Source of the DNA: Chelydra serpentina
Taxonomy: Eukaryota; Chordata; Testudines; Chelydridae
Direction: 5' to 3'
Length of the DNA: 64,000 nucleotides
Assembly (NCBI GenBank): GCA_037349315.1
Contig: JBAIAC010000054.1
Location: 1,798,001-1,862,000 of the forward strand
Position numbers and translations under genes: made by a program. Below the pieces are notes generated by a model that searched no databases, was not told where the DNA came from, and was given only the letters and a program-made list of their open reading frames with translations. The number at the start of each line of letters is the position of its first letter. The first letter of the stretch is position 1. Below, piece by piece: positions 11,033-21,300 of the stretch.

Positions 11033-11308
11033 GCCCAGGTCTACACTAACCCCCCCTGTCGAACTAAGATACCCAACTTCAGCTACGTTAATAACGTAGC
11101 TGAAGTCGAAGTACCTTAGTTCGAACTTACCTGTGGTCCAGACGCGGCGCGCAGGCTCCCCCGTCGACTCCGCCTACTCCACTCGTCGAGCTGGATTACC
11201 AGCGTCAACGAGGGAGCACTTCCTGGTTCGATTTATCGCGTCTTGATAAATCGAACCCAGAACATCGATCCCGCGCCTCCGACGCGACGGGTAAGTATAG
11301 ACATACCC
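11033..11308. mobile_element. Hairpin-rich MITE (Harbinger-like), in EXD3 intron
   Basis: The ends GCCCAGGTCTACACT and AGTATAGACATACCCT are imperfect inverted repeats. TTA on the left and TCA on the right are a possible 3-bp duplication. The interior has two hairpins: 11076-11106 (perfect 15-bp arms, 1-nt loop) and 11225-11257 (perfect 13-bp arms, 7-nt loop). CpG content is high for the neighbourhood. Confidence 0.7.
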
Positions 11309-12215
11309 TCAGAAATCTCTGTTACGAGTGCTTGGACTGAGATATTATAGACTGATAAATCTAGTTCAGAATTATGGGTATATTTTATTATACTATTATA
11401 TTTATGATAGGGACCAGTCCTGCAAGGCACCAAATGCCGTCCACTCCCACTGACTTCAGTGGCAGTTGAGGGTGTTCAGTAAACTGCAAGAGGTACTCTC
11501 CCAATCAACGTTTTGGGTCTCAAGGAGGACATTATCAAAGACAAGGCTGGGGTTCAGGGGAAGGGTGCCTTCCATTTGTCCTGTGCAAAGCTCATTAATT
11601 CCCTGAATAAAAAAGCACACTCGTGTTTTAGAGGCCGCTTCTCCGTGGTACCAATGTGAACATTTTTTGCAGTATTCAGTTGCTCAACAGCAGCGTGAAT
11701 AGGCATGGAGGCTTCACCTGTGTTTCTGGGAGATCATGTTGGGTGTGCTAAGAGCATCATGACATTTAAGTATTCTGTTACATTAGATACTGTTGCTTTA
11801 TTGAGTTCAGTAGTGTCTCAGTTTTCAGCAGTTGTACCTACCTGTGCAGTTAGAGGTTCTCTGTAGTTTTGCACCCACTACAAAGTAGGTCTGGTTGGAT
11901 TATCTCTATTTTATATGGTATATGGGGAGCTGGAGTATGATCTGGATAGGATTTTGTGTGGCCTTCATATTGTAAGTGCAGATTGAGGTTTGGATAATAG
12001 TCTTGTGCTGTACACCAACATTTCTCTGAATTAACTAATCTAAGCAATATTTTTCTAATGTGCCCTTCATGTTGATATATGAGAACCCAGAGATTTTCAG
12101 TGCATACCAGATTGCATTCCCATGTCATAAATGCTGTCTGTGTGTTACATTTCCACTTGCTGTGTATAATATGTTTTAAAAACATATTTTAGAGATTTGT
12201 TTTGGGTCTTTTCAG

Positions 12216-12254
12216 AAAACCATGACTCAGGAGAATTGGGCCGATCATGTTCAG
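12216..12254 (+). CDS. EXD3: EXD3 internal exon 2 (39-bp microexon-like exon)
   Basis: This short exon of 13 codons reads KTMTQENWADHVQ between a GGTCTTTTCAG acceptor and a CAG|GTGAGT donor. Both ends are phase 0. The QENW-DHVQ core is the equivalent of the segment that follows KRFVE in EXD3, so it joins the previous exon directly. It is too short to be called as an ORF. The call rests on the splice sites, the frame and the family match. The next exon is 32.2 kb away. Confidence 0.82.
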
Positions 12255-12686
12255 GTGAGTGTGAAATGCTCCCTTACCACTTTTTTAGGGTTTCTTTGTG
12301 TGGCTCTCATTTTAAGACCATTTAAAAATATCCCACTCTGGTGTTAAAAGAATTTGCAGTATGTTACACTATTACAGCTTTTTAGCTTTGTCAGAACTGC
12401 CTACACACATGTGGCACTATTGTGTGTGTAGAGGGGTATGTATGTGTCTATGATTACAGCACTGGCTTTTAAAAACGTGCCATTTTTACCTAGGGTAAAT
12501 AGGTAAGATTACTGTGATCTTCTCTTGTGATTCTCTGTATTTATTGTAGGAAACACGGTGAACACTGCAAATACGGAGGTTACCTAGTTACAAATATTTA
12601 CTTAATTATCTAAGGCAACTATCAAGGGCCAGCAGTAAACATAGTCAGAAAATCATCTTCTTTGTCCTGAGAATTTTCAGCAGGTT

Positions 12687-12702
12687 TACTATATAAATGT
12701 AA
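12687..12702. repeat. 16-bp target site duplication, left
   Basis: TACTATATAAATGTAA is identical to 12913-12928 and brackets the palindromic insertion. Confidence 0.92.
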
Positions 12703-12749
12703 AAGCGACAAAGAGTTCTGTGGCACCTTATAGACTAACAGACGTATCG

Positions 12750-12787
12750 AAGCATAAGCTTTCGTAGGTGAATACCCACTTCTTCAG
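12750..12787 (-). ncRNA. Hammerhead-like motif, minus-strand copy
   Basis: Read on the minus strand, the order is CTGAAGA, A, GTGGGT, ATTC, ACCTAC, GAAA, GC-TTAT-GC. CTGANGA and GAAA are the two invariant strands of the hammerhead core; GTGGGT/ACCTAC pairs fully with one G-U wobble. One extra A lies between the core and stem II, which is not canonical. Candidate only. Confidence 0.45.
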
Positions 12788-12793
12788 ATGCAA

Positions 12794-12831
12794 CTGAAGA
12801 AGTGGGTATTCACCCACGAAAGCTTATGCTC
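12794..12831 (+). ncRNA. Hammerhead-like motif, plus-strand copy
   Basis: CTGAAGA (12794-12800), an extra A, stem II GTGGGT/ACCCAC (12802-12807 and 12812-12817), GAAA (12818-12821), a 2-bp stem III GC-TTAT-GC, then TC. Upstream CAGATGCAA and downstream ATACGTCTG can pair at seven of nine positions as a helix I, counting one G-U. The short stem III fits published minimal hammerheads of Penelope-like elements. Activity is not shown. Confidence 0.48.
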
Positions 12832-12912
12832 CAATACGTCTGTTAGTCTATAAGATGCCACAGAACTCTTAGTCTGGATCTGTAGAAGCGACAAACGCGG
12901 CTACCACTCTGA

Positions 12913-12928
12913 TACTATATAAATGTAA
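12913..12928. repeat. 16-bp target site duplication, right
   Basis: Partner of 12687-12702. Confidence 0.92.
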
Positions 12929-14134
12929 GGTATTTATGGTCTGGGTCTCATGGTACAGTAGATAGTAATGATTCATTAGTGCTGGTGTACCATTATATGG
13001 ATTTGTTAGCACTGATACAAAACTAATTAACAATATTGAATATGGCTTCTCTTGAAGTGTAAACAGGAGAGTTCAGAGACACATTTTGACATGATATTGT
13101 AATTAAATATGTCCACAGAACATTCCTAAGGAAGTACAACTTTGCATTCACCGCTCACTTTTATTCTCCAAGAGAAATCGTATACTCTCTCTCGCTCGCT
13201 CGCTAGGGTTTCCCCAAAAATCCCACCTATATTATCAGCATTGTCCTGCTGGATAGTGCCGGAGGCAGATACTTATGGGTGTAGATCTCAGGCAGCTAAA
13301 AGACTTCTCTGATTTGGTTGGACAGTTGAAGGGAACAGGCTGCCAGCCACTTAATGGGCTGTTCGCACCAGTAGGATAGCTGTTTCTATGTTAAACACGA
13401 GAAGGAAAATGGTGAAAAGGAAAAGGGATTGGCTCTTTTCGCTTATAAAGAAGCAGGAGAGGGGAGGATCCAGAGGGAAGGAGGAGGGGGGATATAGTGC
13501 CTTTTGCCTTTTACACAGGGCTTTCTTCCTTCTTCAGGATCAGAGACAGGACAAAGCAAACAGATCAGCATCCCTCCTTGTCAACTATTAAACATTGCCT
13601 GTGTGTCTAAGAATACCGGTGTAGACTATTGTCCGTAGCCTTGAGAAGATCTTTTAGCATAACTAGTGCCATCTCTACATAAGTGCCGACATGGAAAATA
13701 ATTAGCAGGTGTTACGCATCCACTAGCAGCCAGGCTCCTCCCTCCCCCCAGCGCCTCCTGCTGACCAGTGGCCCCACTCATCAGCTCCTCCCCCTCCCTC
13801 CCAGTGCCTCCTGCATGCCACAGAATAGCTGATCCTCAGCCTGCAGGAGGTGCTGGGAGGAGCGTGGATGGGGTATGCTTGGGGGAAACATGGGGGAAGG
13901 GGTGGCATGGGGGTGGGACCTGGGGTGGCGCGGGGGCAGGAAAAGACGGGGTTGGGGGCTTGGAGGAAGTGGTGGAGTAGGGGCGGGCCTGGGGCAGAGG
14001 AGAGGTTGAGCACCCCCCCGTTGAGAGGGAGTCAGTGCCTATGCATCTCTAGGTCTGTAAACAGATTATGGGGGGGGTCTAAAGATGTGGTAGATGGAAA
14101 GGAGCTGCTGGAGTTTCCCTGCCTCTGCCACCTC
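12929..14134. other. Intron of EXD3, no gene; GC-rich block at 13730-14030
   Basis: Mostly unremarkable. A short CTCG run is at 13182-13205. A G/C-skewed block at 13730-14030 gives open frames on both strands by composition only. Its CAGCGCCTCCTGCTGACCAG and downstream GGAGGTGCTGGGAGGAG stretches are partly inverted, so it may be a decayed foldback element. Confidence 0.45.
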
Positions 14135-14539
14135 AGGCCTTGTCTACACTACACAGTTTTATTGACAAAAGTCAGGTTTTGGTGACAAAACAATGGAGGT
14201 CTATACACAACAATGCTCCCCCTGCTGATTTAACTCTCCTGCTACGCCGACATAATAAAACCACCTCAATGAGCGGCATAGAGCTTTCTGCGATGAAGTT
14301 AGTGTGATGCAGTGTCATTGAAGACAATGTGCTTGCTTGTGTGACGCTAAGTGGCCTCCAGGAGGTGTTCCGCAATGCCCATCATGACCGCTTTTGTCAG
14401 CAGTTACTACTCTGCTGCCCTGCAGCCAGGTACACAGGCATGCACCCCTCTCCCTTTAAAACCCCAGGAATTGTTGAAATTCCTCTTCATGTTTGCTTGG
14501 AGTGGACAGTTCACGTTGCATCTTCCCAGCTGACCATTG

Positions 14540-15060
14540 CGGCTTTCTGCAGCAAATGCGATCCCGCCTGGAGTACACTGGAATTGCTGGGTCTGCGGGG
14601 AAAGGAGACTATGCAGTCGCAGCTCTGATCCAACCGTAGGAACTTGACACCTATGAGCGGATTGCTCGTGGCATGGCATGAAAGTGACATGCAGTAGTGC
14701 CATGCTAAGATCAGGTTGCTGAGGCAGGCGTATCAGAAGGCAAGGGAGACCAACTGTTCCTCTGGCTTGGTGCTGAAAACTTGCTGCTTCTACAAGGAGC
14801 TGCAGGAATCCTTGGCGGTGACCCCACCTCCATCACCAAGAGCCCCGTGGATACTTTGGGGGGACTGGAGGCAGTGGCCAGCAGAGTCAACCCCGTAGAC
14901 GAGGAGGTTGAGATGAAGAAGGATGTGCAACAGGCAACAGGCTAGTCTGGTGGTGTGGCGAGCCAGGACCTCTTTTTAACTCCGGATGGGTCTAACCAGT
15001 TCCAGCAGTCTGGCTCTGACGTGCCTGAAGCAGGAGAGGGAGCTCTGGTAAGTACTCTTT
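14540..15060 (+). pseudogene. Harbinger Myb/SANT-like accessory protein, broken
   Basis: Readable pieces are LRQAYQKARETN (14719 onward), a helix of the Myb/trihelix domain, then CCFYKELQESL. In another frame a C-terminal piece carries SQDLFLTPDGSNQF and SDVPEAGEGAL. In Harbinger elements this protein binds the transposon ends and brings the transposase to the nucleus (family knowledge). Stops and frameshifts occur before and between the pieces, so no product is expected. The orientation is opposite to the transposase. Confidence 0.65.
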
Positions 15061-15735
15061 TTCCTTTGGTGCTGCACGATGACATGAAGTAGATAAGTCC
15101 TTTATTTTGTTACATAGTGCATGTGGGATTGAAATTAACAACACTAGATATTGTTTGCATCTGCTTTGCATTCTCCTGTGCAGCTACTCCTGTGCAGTGG
15201 AGGCCCTTTGGAAAAGTTTGTTAGCGCACACCAAGATCTCTCGGAAATTCTGCACGGAGATCTCTTGGAAACTTTCCTGCAAGTACTCTGCAATCCTCTG
15301 CCGAAGGTTCCTTAGCAGAGCTGCTGTGTTTCTTCCCTCCGTTGTAGGAAACTTTGCTGCGCCAATCAGCAACTACTTCTGCAGGAACCAAAGCAGCACA
15401 CAGGTAAGCAGCATGCGGACCTGGTCTGAAGCTGCACACATGCAGAAGATGCACCCTTGCATCTTCGGTTACTCTCAGTAGTGTGAGCTCTTCATTTCAG
15501 AGAGTGCTGCTCACTGTCATGTCCCTTGTAAGAAATGTTTAATCTGTGTATTGCTGTTTAATAAAAATTTAGTCTTACAAACACAGTGATTCTTTATTTT
15601 TGACCTACATGGCGGTTTGAGCAGAAATTCATACACAGTGGCAATCAGCACATTTTCAGACTACTATTAATGCTCTGGCAGGAATCATTACAAGGTCATT
15701 CAAGATGGCAAGTAAACAGTACCTGGCTGCATGCA

Positions 15736-18033
15736 TTACAGCATACAGCAAGACACATTACTGTCAAAATGCTGCTTCAGCACCTCCTTATTAGCCTCCC
15801 TATTAGCCCAGGTGTCTGGGTGCTTAAAATCAGTTGCTAGGTGATACACATCAGTGTTCCACCCCTGGGGAAACTTTTCCCCCTTGACTTCACAAATATT
15901 ATGCAGAGCACAGCAGGCTGCTATGACCATGGGGATATTTTCCTTTTTAAGGTTTAACCTGCCAAAAAGGCAGCACCAGCGACCCTTTAATCTGCCAAAT
16001 ACACATTCTACAGTCATTCTGCACCTGCTGGGCCTGTTGCTGAAGTGCCCCTTGCTGCTGTCAAAGTTTCTGGGTGTGAGGCTTCATGAGCCATGGGAGT
16101 AAGGGGTAGGCTGGGTCTCCCAGGATCACTATGAGCATTTCCACATCCCCTAGTGGAATCTGGAAAGAAAGTCCCTGCATGCAGCTTTCTATATAGGCCG
16201 ATGTTCCTGAACATTGTGCATGCGTCAAGCACCTTCCCTGACCACCCCGCATTGATGTCGGTGAAATGACCCTGGTGATCCACTAGCGTATCCCTTTCTG
16301 TTGATGTACTCTGTCGCAACATGGCATGGGGCCAAAATTGGAATATGTATGCTGCAACGATGCTGGTTCTGGCGGGACCCAACTGTGAGTGCCAGTTCAG
16401 GACAAATTGCTTCAAACAGGGCAACTACAGCCCAAGGCTGGGGGTTTTCCACCTCTAAGGCAAACCAAACCAGCCAGACAGAGGAGACTTTGGTTTTACC
16501 CCACTGGCTAACCACAAGTCATTCCAAGCAATCCCCTAAGACACTCCAGTTTCCCAGTCTCACCACCAGTGCCACTCGTTATGGGGACAAATGGTCGTGA
16601 AAACCAATGCCCCAGTAAAAGAAAATAGGTTCTCCCGATCCCAACAGACCGAACCTCAGAGCCAGGTCAGTATATAACTTAGATCTTACCCATAAATCAC
16701 GCTGTTGCCAATCCTTTAGAATCTAAAATCTAAAGGTTTATTCACAAAAGGAGAAAGGTATAGATGAGGGTTAGAATTGGTTAAAAGGAATCAATTACAT
16801 ACAGTAATGGCAAAGTTCTTGGTTCCAGCTTGCAGAGATGGAATACTGCAGGTTCAAATCAAATCTCTGGATTACATCCCCAGCTGGGATGGGTCCTTCA
16901 GTCCTTTGTTCAAAGCTTCCATGTGTAGCAAGGTTCCTCCAGAGGTAAGAAGCAGGAATGAAGACAAAATGGAGATGAGGCAGCTGCCTTTTATAGTTTC
17001 TTCCAGGTGTAAAGACACCTCTTTCCTTACTGTGGAAAATCACAGCAAAATGGAGTCTGGAGTCACATGGGCAAGTCTCTGCATACCTTACTGAATCATA
17101 AGGTGTGTCTGCCTCCTCTCAATGGGCTAATTGTATAGTCGATGGTCCTTAATGGGCCATCAGCATGCCTGGCAGAGCTGATAGCTTGTCCTGGGTCCCA
17201 GAAGCCCAGCCCCAGTTTGAAATACAGACATATAGTATAAAGCCGTTGAACTACAGACAGTATAAAGCCAATATTCATAACTTCAACTACAACACTGATA
17301 CATGCATATAAATGGCATAATCATAACCAGCCAAGCATAACCTAGTCTTAGACACCTCATTTGACCCCCTTTATACAAGATTTGGTGCCACTACAGGACC
17401 TTGGTTGTAACAATGATCTATATGGTCCCAGTTATTGTCAATAACGTCACACATGCCATCTATCCCCTTGTCGCAGTTAGGGAATCCCATTGCCGCAAAG
17501 CCGTCTGCTATTTCCTGCACATTGCCCAAAGTCACTGTTCTTTGCAGCAGAAGGCAATTAATGGCCATGCACACTTGCATCACCGCAATCGCCCACAGTA
17601 AACTCCGTAGCAGTCTGGAGTTGCCAGCTTCCACACAGTGATTGCCACTCGCTTTTCCACCATTAGGGCAGCTCTCATTCTGGTGTCCATGTGCTGCAGT
17701 GCAGGGGTGAGCTCTGTGGCTTTGTGCATACAAAAGTTCTGCATCCATTGCTTGCCATCCCAGACCTGCATCACAATCCCACCACTCAGTGCTTGTTTCC
17801 AGAGCCCGATAGCAACAGTCCAATGTGTGTAGTTGCTCTGTGAATGCCAACATCAATAGCAAATTGTTTCTTTCCGTGGCATACAGCAGGTCAGGCACCA
17901 CGGATTCCTGTTCGGATTCACAGCTCATGAAATACTGCAGGATCAGCCATGTTGTGTTCATAACGCTTATCACAGCGTTATGAGCGGTGAACAGTGCAGG
18001 ATCTGTTCTTTCAGGCAGAGATGGCAAGTACAA
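15736..18033 (-). pseudogene. Harbinger (HARBI1-like) DDE transposase, interrupted
   Basis: In minus-strand order: an N-terminal part with TVTLGNVQEIADGFAAMGFP (17371-18033); then, after the LTR-like insertion, IHIPILAPCHVATEYINRKG (near 16300-16360), DHQGHFTDINAGWSGKVLDA and RKLHAGTFFP (16014-16424); GDPAYPLLPWLMKP (16061-16252); and VECVFGRLKGRWCCLFGRLN...AACCALHNICEVKGE (15736-16017). These are the HARBI1-type DDE blocks, including the first Asp (IDG), GDPAYPL and the FGRLK region with its catalytic Glu. At least two frameshifts and the 1-kb insertion make it non-functional. It is not the domesticated host gene HARBI1. Confidence 0.82.
16353..17412 (-). mobile_element. LTR-like element (solo LTR of a retrovirus-like element)
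   Basis: The block separates the IDG and HIPILAP parts of the transposase and is therefore an insertion. Read on the minus strand it begins TGTTACAACC and ends ...CGTTGCA (TG...CA). It carries a TATA-like TATAAAAGGCAG (near 16985-16998) and an AATAAA signal (near 16740), the order expected of U3-R-U5. No gag, pol or env sequence is present. The flanking duplication is unclear (ATGC versus ATGA). The limits may be off by some bases. Confidence 0.62.
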
Positions 18034-18370
18034 AGTTTACAGGGGTAGTTGAAAAATGTCATGAAATGTAGTTGGAAGCCCTTGGAATTATCGGATGGAG
18101 AAAACTGTCTCATGAGGCGGTGATCCCACCCCCATGATGCACTGCAATCCATTCCCAGAACTCCTAGTGGAAGAAAGTGGCGATTTGAATAGTGGGATAG
18201 CTACCCATGGTGCGGTGCTCATTCTGTCGGTGCTAGAGCCCCAACTGTGGACATGCTCCGCCGACACAAGGGGAGCGCTGTGTGAACATGCACAAGCGAT
18301 GTAATTACAGCGGTTTATGATTGTCGACGTAACTTAAGTCAGCTTAACTCTGTAGTGTAGACAGTGACCT

Positions 18371-21300
18371 TATATTGTAATGCCCTCAGTCAGCAAGGTA
18401 TGTAAGCATGTGCCTAATTTTAAACATGCGAGTGTTCCCCTTTACTTCAGTGGGCCTACTCAGATGCTGAAAGTTAGCCACATGCTCTCATACCTTGCCA
18501 ATCAGAGCCTGATGAAAGATTAGCAATGGGTTGGTAATAGTTATCTTTGCAAAAACCTCTAAATTCACATTTGTATTTGACATGGAGGTGTCTTCAGTGA
18601 TACTTGTTAAGCCCAATATTATTCATGTCTTTGTTTCCATTATCTAACATATAGAAAAAAATTGGTATAAAATTACAAAATGTATCAGCCAGTTCATGGA
18701 AAATGCGTGCATTATATATGCAGTCTCATTGAAGGATTGTACCTACTTCAGGAGCCGAGACACCTACCAGTACCATAGCAGATTCTATCTTTGTATATCA
18801 CCAGTTGAATGAGGCCTCAGTAAACGATGAATGTAGCCAGGAGTTTCTTTGTACATCTCTAAACTAGAGGATATGCAAATGCTGTACTGTCTGAATCTAG
18901 AAGGAAATGTATGCATTGGTTTCTGCAGCCAATTTATATCTTTCTGACAACTAAATAATAATCACAGCAGTACTGCTTAACTGAGCCTGTTATCAGCCCT
19001 GACTCTTATGGTTATCAGTGATTACTGTATTTGGCATCACATTAAAGAAGCCAGAGTGTGTTCCCGTACTTCTAAAGGGAAACCTAAATAATCCCACATG
19101 TAGATATGCTTCTGCTTCACAGTGCCAATAATGCGACAGCACTAAACAAAGGAAAGGTCAAAGCAGCAATGTGTTCCATGTATGTTTCAGAAATCCTGGT
19201 TTCTGTATTGTTATTCTCAGGAGATTTTTCAGCACAAACTCAATAGTTGTCACTGGCCCTTCTAAACATTGGGGTTTTGACTAAAGGGATTTTTTCACAC
19301 CAAGTATCTGCTTTTCATGTGTGATACAACAGGGCGAGAGAGCAGCAGGAGAGTGGTAGATGGGAGGTATATAAATCCTAGGATGATCAAGGCCTTATTC
19401 CCTGTAGACTAGCGAAAGGTTACTACAGGGTAATTGGAGCACCTGGAACCAATTAAGGCCCCACCCAAAACCTAATAAAAAAAACCCTGCTTCAGTCAGA
19501 CAGAGTGGGAAGGAGAGCTGACTAGAGTCTGGAGGAGTATTGCTTTTAACCAGAGTACCAGGCGAAGGGAAACCCTGCCCAATCAGGGCAGAGGGACTCC
19601 TCTGGCACAGAGGACTGAGGGAAACCCTACCCAAGGGGAGAGAGGATAAGCAGCCTGCAAAGCTGAAGGGGCTGGGACCTGAAGTAGGAGAGTGGACTTG
19701 GGCCCCTTCCCTGCTCCCCTCTCTCCCCCACCGGGGCACTAGTGGAGCCCACAATGCCCAAGAATAAGAGCAAGGGGTGGCGCCCTGACCCATCACACCA
19801 AAAAAAAAAAAAAAGTGGGACCCACCACAGTGGCATCGGCCATTTGCCACACATGGAAAGTTTTGACTTTTTGTTGAAAAACAACACACACACTGAAAAT
19901 GTTTGACTGAAAATTTATATTTGGGAGTGCTGCTGCAGTGCTGCATGGGAGATGTAGGTCAGGTGCCTCCTCCGCAGGGGTCAGGCTCCACAACCTGCTT
20001 ACATCTCTCATGATGCACTGATCAGCGCATTGAGACTGTTGCATAACAGGCGATCCAGTCCAGACAAAGAGCCTACAGGAGAATTAGGACATGTGGCATC
20101 TGGACTGTGACTCTCAAGAGGCACAACAGCGATATTTCTGAATTAACGTTTTCAGGTGAAAATTTTCAATTGTCAACCAAAAGTATTTGCATTTTGATTT
20201 TTCGCTGAGAAGCTGAAAGTTTCCATGGGGTTAAAAACCATTTTGTGAGCAGTTTGATGCAGCAGCCATGATCTAAACTGAAAGTCAGAATCTTGGAGCT
20301 CCCTGTCCTCATGGTGCTGGCAGTATATCACATTCGTGTGGCCAGGTGACGTAACATTTCTATGCTGAGTAGGTGAATTAGGCGTATGTTCAGCCAAAAA
20401 GGCATGATAGAGCTGCTTGTGTCTGCCACTCAGTATTTTTGTTATGTGAAAGTTTGACTAAGAAAGTTGAGCTGTTTTAAGTATGTGGAAAGTGAAAGGG
20501 GAAGAAAATAAAAGCTATTTCCCATCAAAACCAATCTCCCATCAAAACCACAAAACCCTGTATTTTGGGGTTGTTGGTTTGGTTTTTTTTGCTGTTCTAG
20601 CACATAAGCAGGTGGGTATAGAGAGTGGAAGCTTGGCTGGGGACAGAGTTCTAGTGTCTTTAAGCATTCCAGCAAACAGTAGCTTGGATTTGGCAGGATT
20701 GTGAGCTCCATAGAAGAACTGTTCAGTGTGACTTTTTACGATGTGCACTGAATTATTCCAGAGACTATAAGAACATATGTGTGTGTGTGTATATCTAGAT
20801 GTGTGTAAAAGTGTGTCATTTGCCCATTGATGAAATCCCTTCACCTGTGGGGTAGAGTGGTGTAACTTTATAACAGTACACAGCAACACTACCTGTAACT
20901 AACAATAGCGTTGGATGCAGTTGAAACTAGTTAGTGTATTTAATGTTGGCAGAATATAATTGTCCAATGGAACATAGCCAGGCTGTCAAGGTTGCAGATA
21001 GTGCCCTGGCATGTTTTATGACCTCAAGTGATCAGGACCTTTTTACGTTGTCCGAAAGATGTCCTGCACTAATTGCTAAAGAGATGTCTTCATGGGAAAG
21101 GACATTCCCTAGTTTCTCAAAACTGAAACACCTGCAAAATTACTATTCAGACCATGAACTGGCATTTCTAAATTATTTCACTGATTTATGAGGCACCCAT
21201 TGTGAAGCCGTAGTTCATCATCCTTTCCTGTTTTAAGTTAGCTAATGCTTGGCAGCATTGTGTACTTTTAAGTTGGTATGCACTGCTGTACTATCTTAGA

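Larger units (their letters stand above)
12703..12912. mobile_element. Penelope-like terminal repeats in head-to-head array
   Basis: A 210-bp insertion flanked by perfect 16-bp duplications. Its core is a 160-bp palindrome (12711-12870; arms of 77 bp with 4 mismatches around a 6-nt centre). The right flank (12871-12912) reads, inverted, like the end of the Penelope-like element at 40287 (TATCA-AG-GGTAGCC-GTTTGTC versus TATCAAAGCGGTAGCCATGT). The arms carry the same GTGGCACC, CTAACAGA, GCATAAGCTTTCGT-GGT and CTTCTTCAG blocks as that element's inverted repeats. There is no ORF. Likely a terminal fragment inserted by target-primed reverse transcription. Confidence 0.75.
14135..18370. mobile_element. 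PIF/Harbinger transposon, decayed, two ORFs
   Basis: The ends AGGCCTTGTCTACACTACAC and (inverted) AGGTCACTGTCTACACTAC are inverted repeats of the Harbinger type. Inside lie a broken Myb/SANT-like DNA-binding ORF on the plus strand (about 14540-15060) and a broken DDE transposase on the minus strand (about 15736-18033). This is the usual two-protein set of the superfamily. An LTR-like element (about 16353-17412) interrupts the transposase. No clean 3-bp target duplication could be read. Confidence 0.82.

Noticed and set aside
13723..14185. Open frames on both strands in the GC-rich block
   Set aside because: G/C-skewed low-complexity sequence; no consistent frame or family.
17371..18033. 220-codon minus-strand ORF as a possible host gene
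   Set aside because: It contains the Harbinger transposase N-terminal block (QEIADGFAAMGFP) and runs on into the LTR-like insertion; it is part of a broken transposon.
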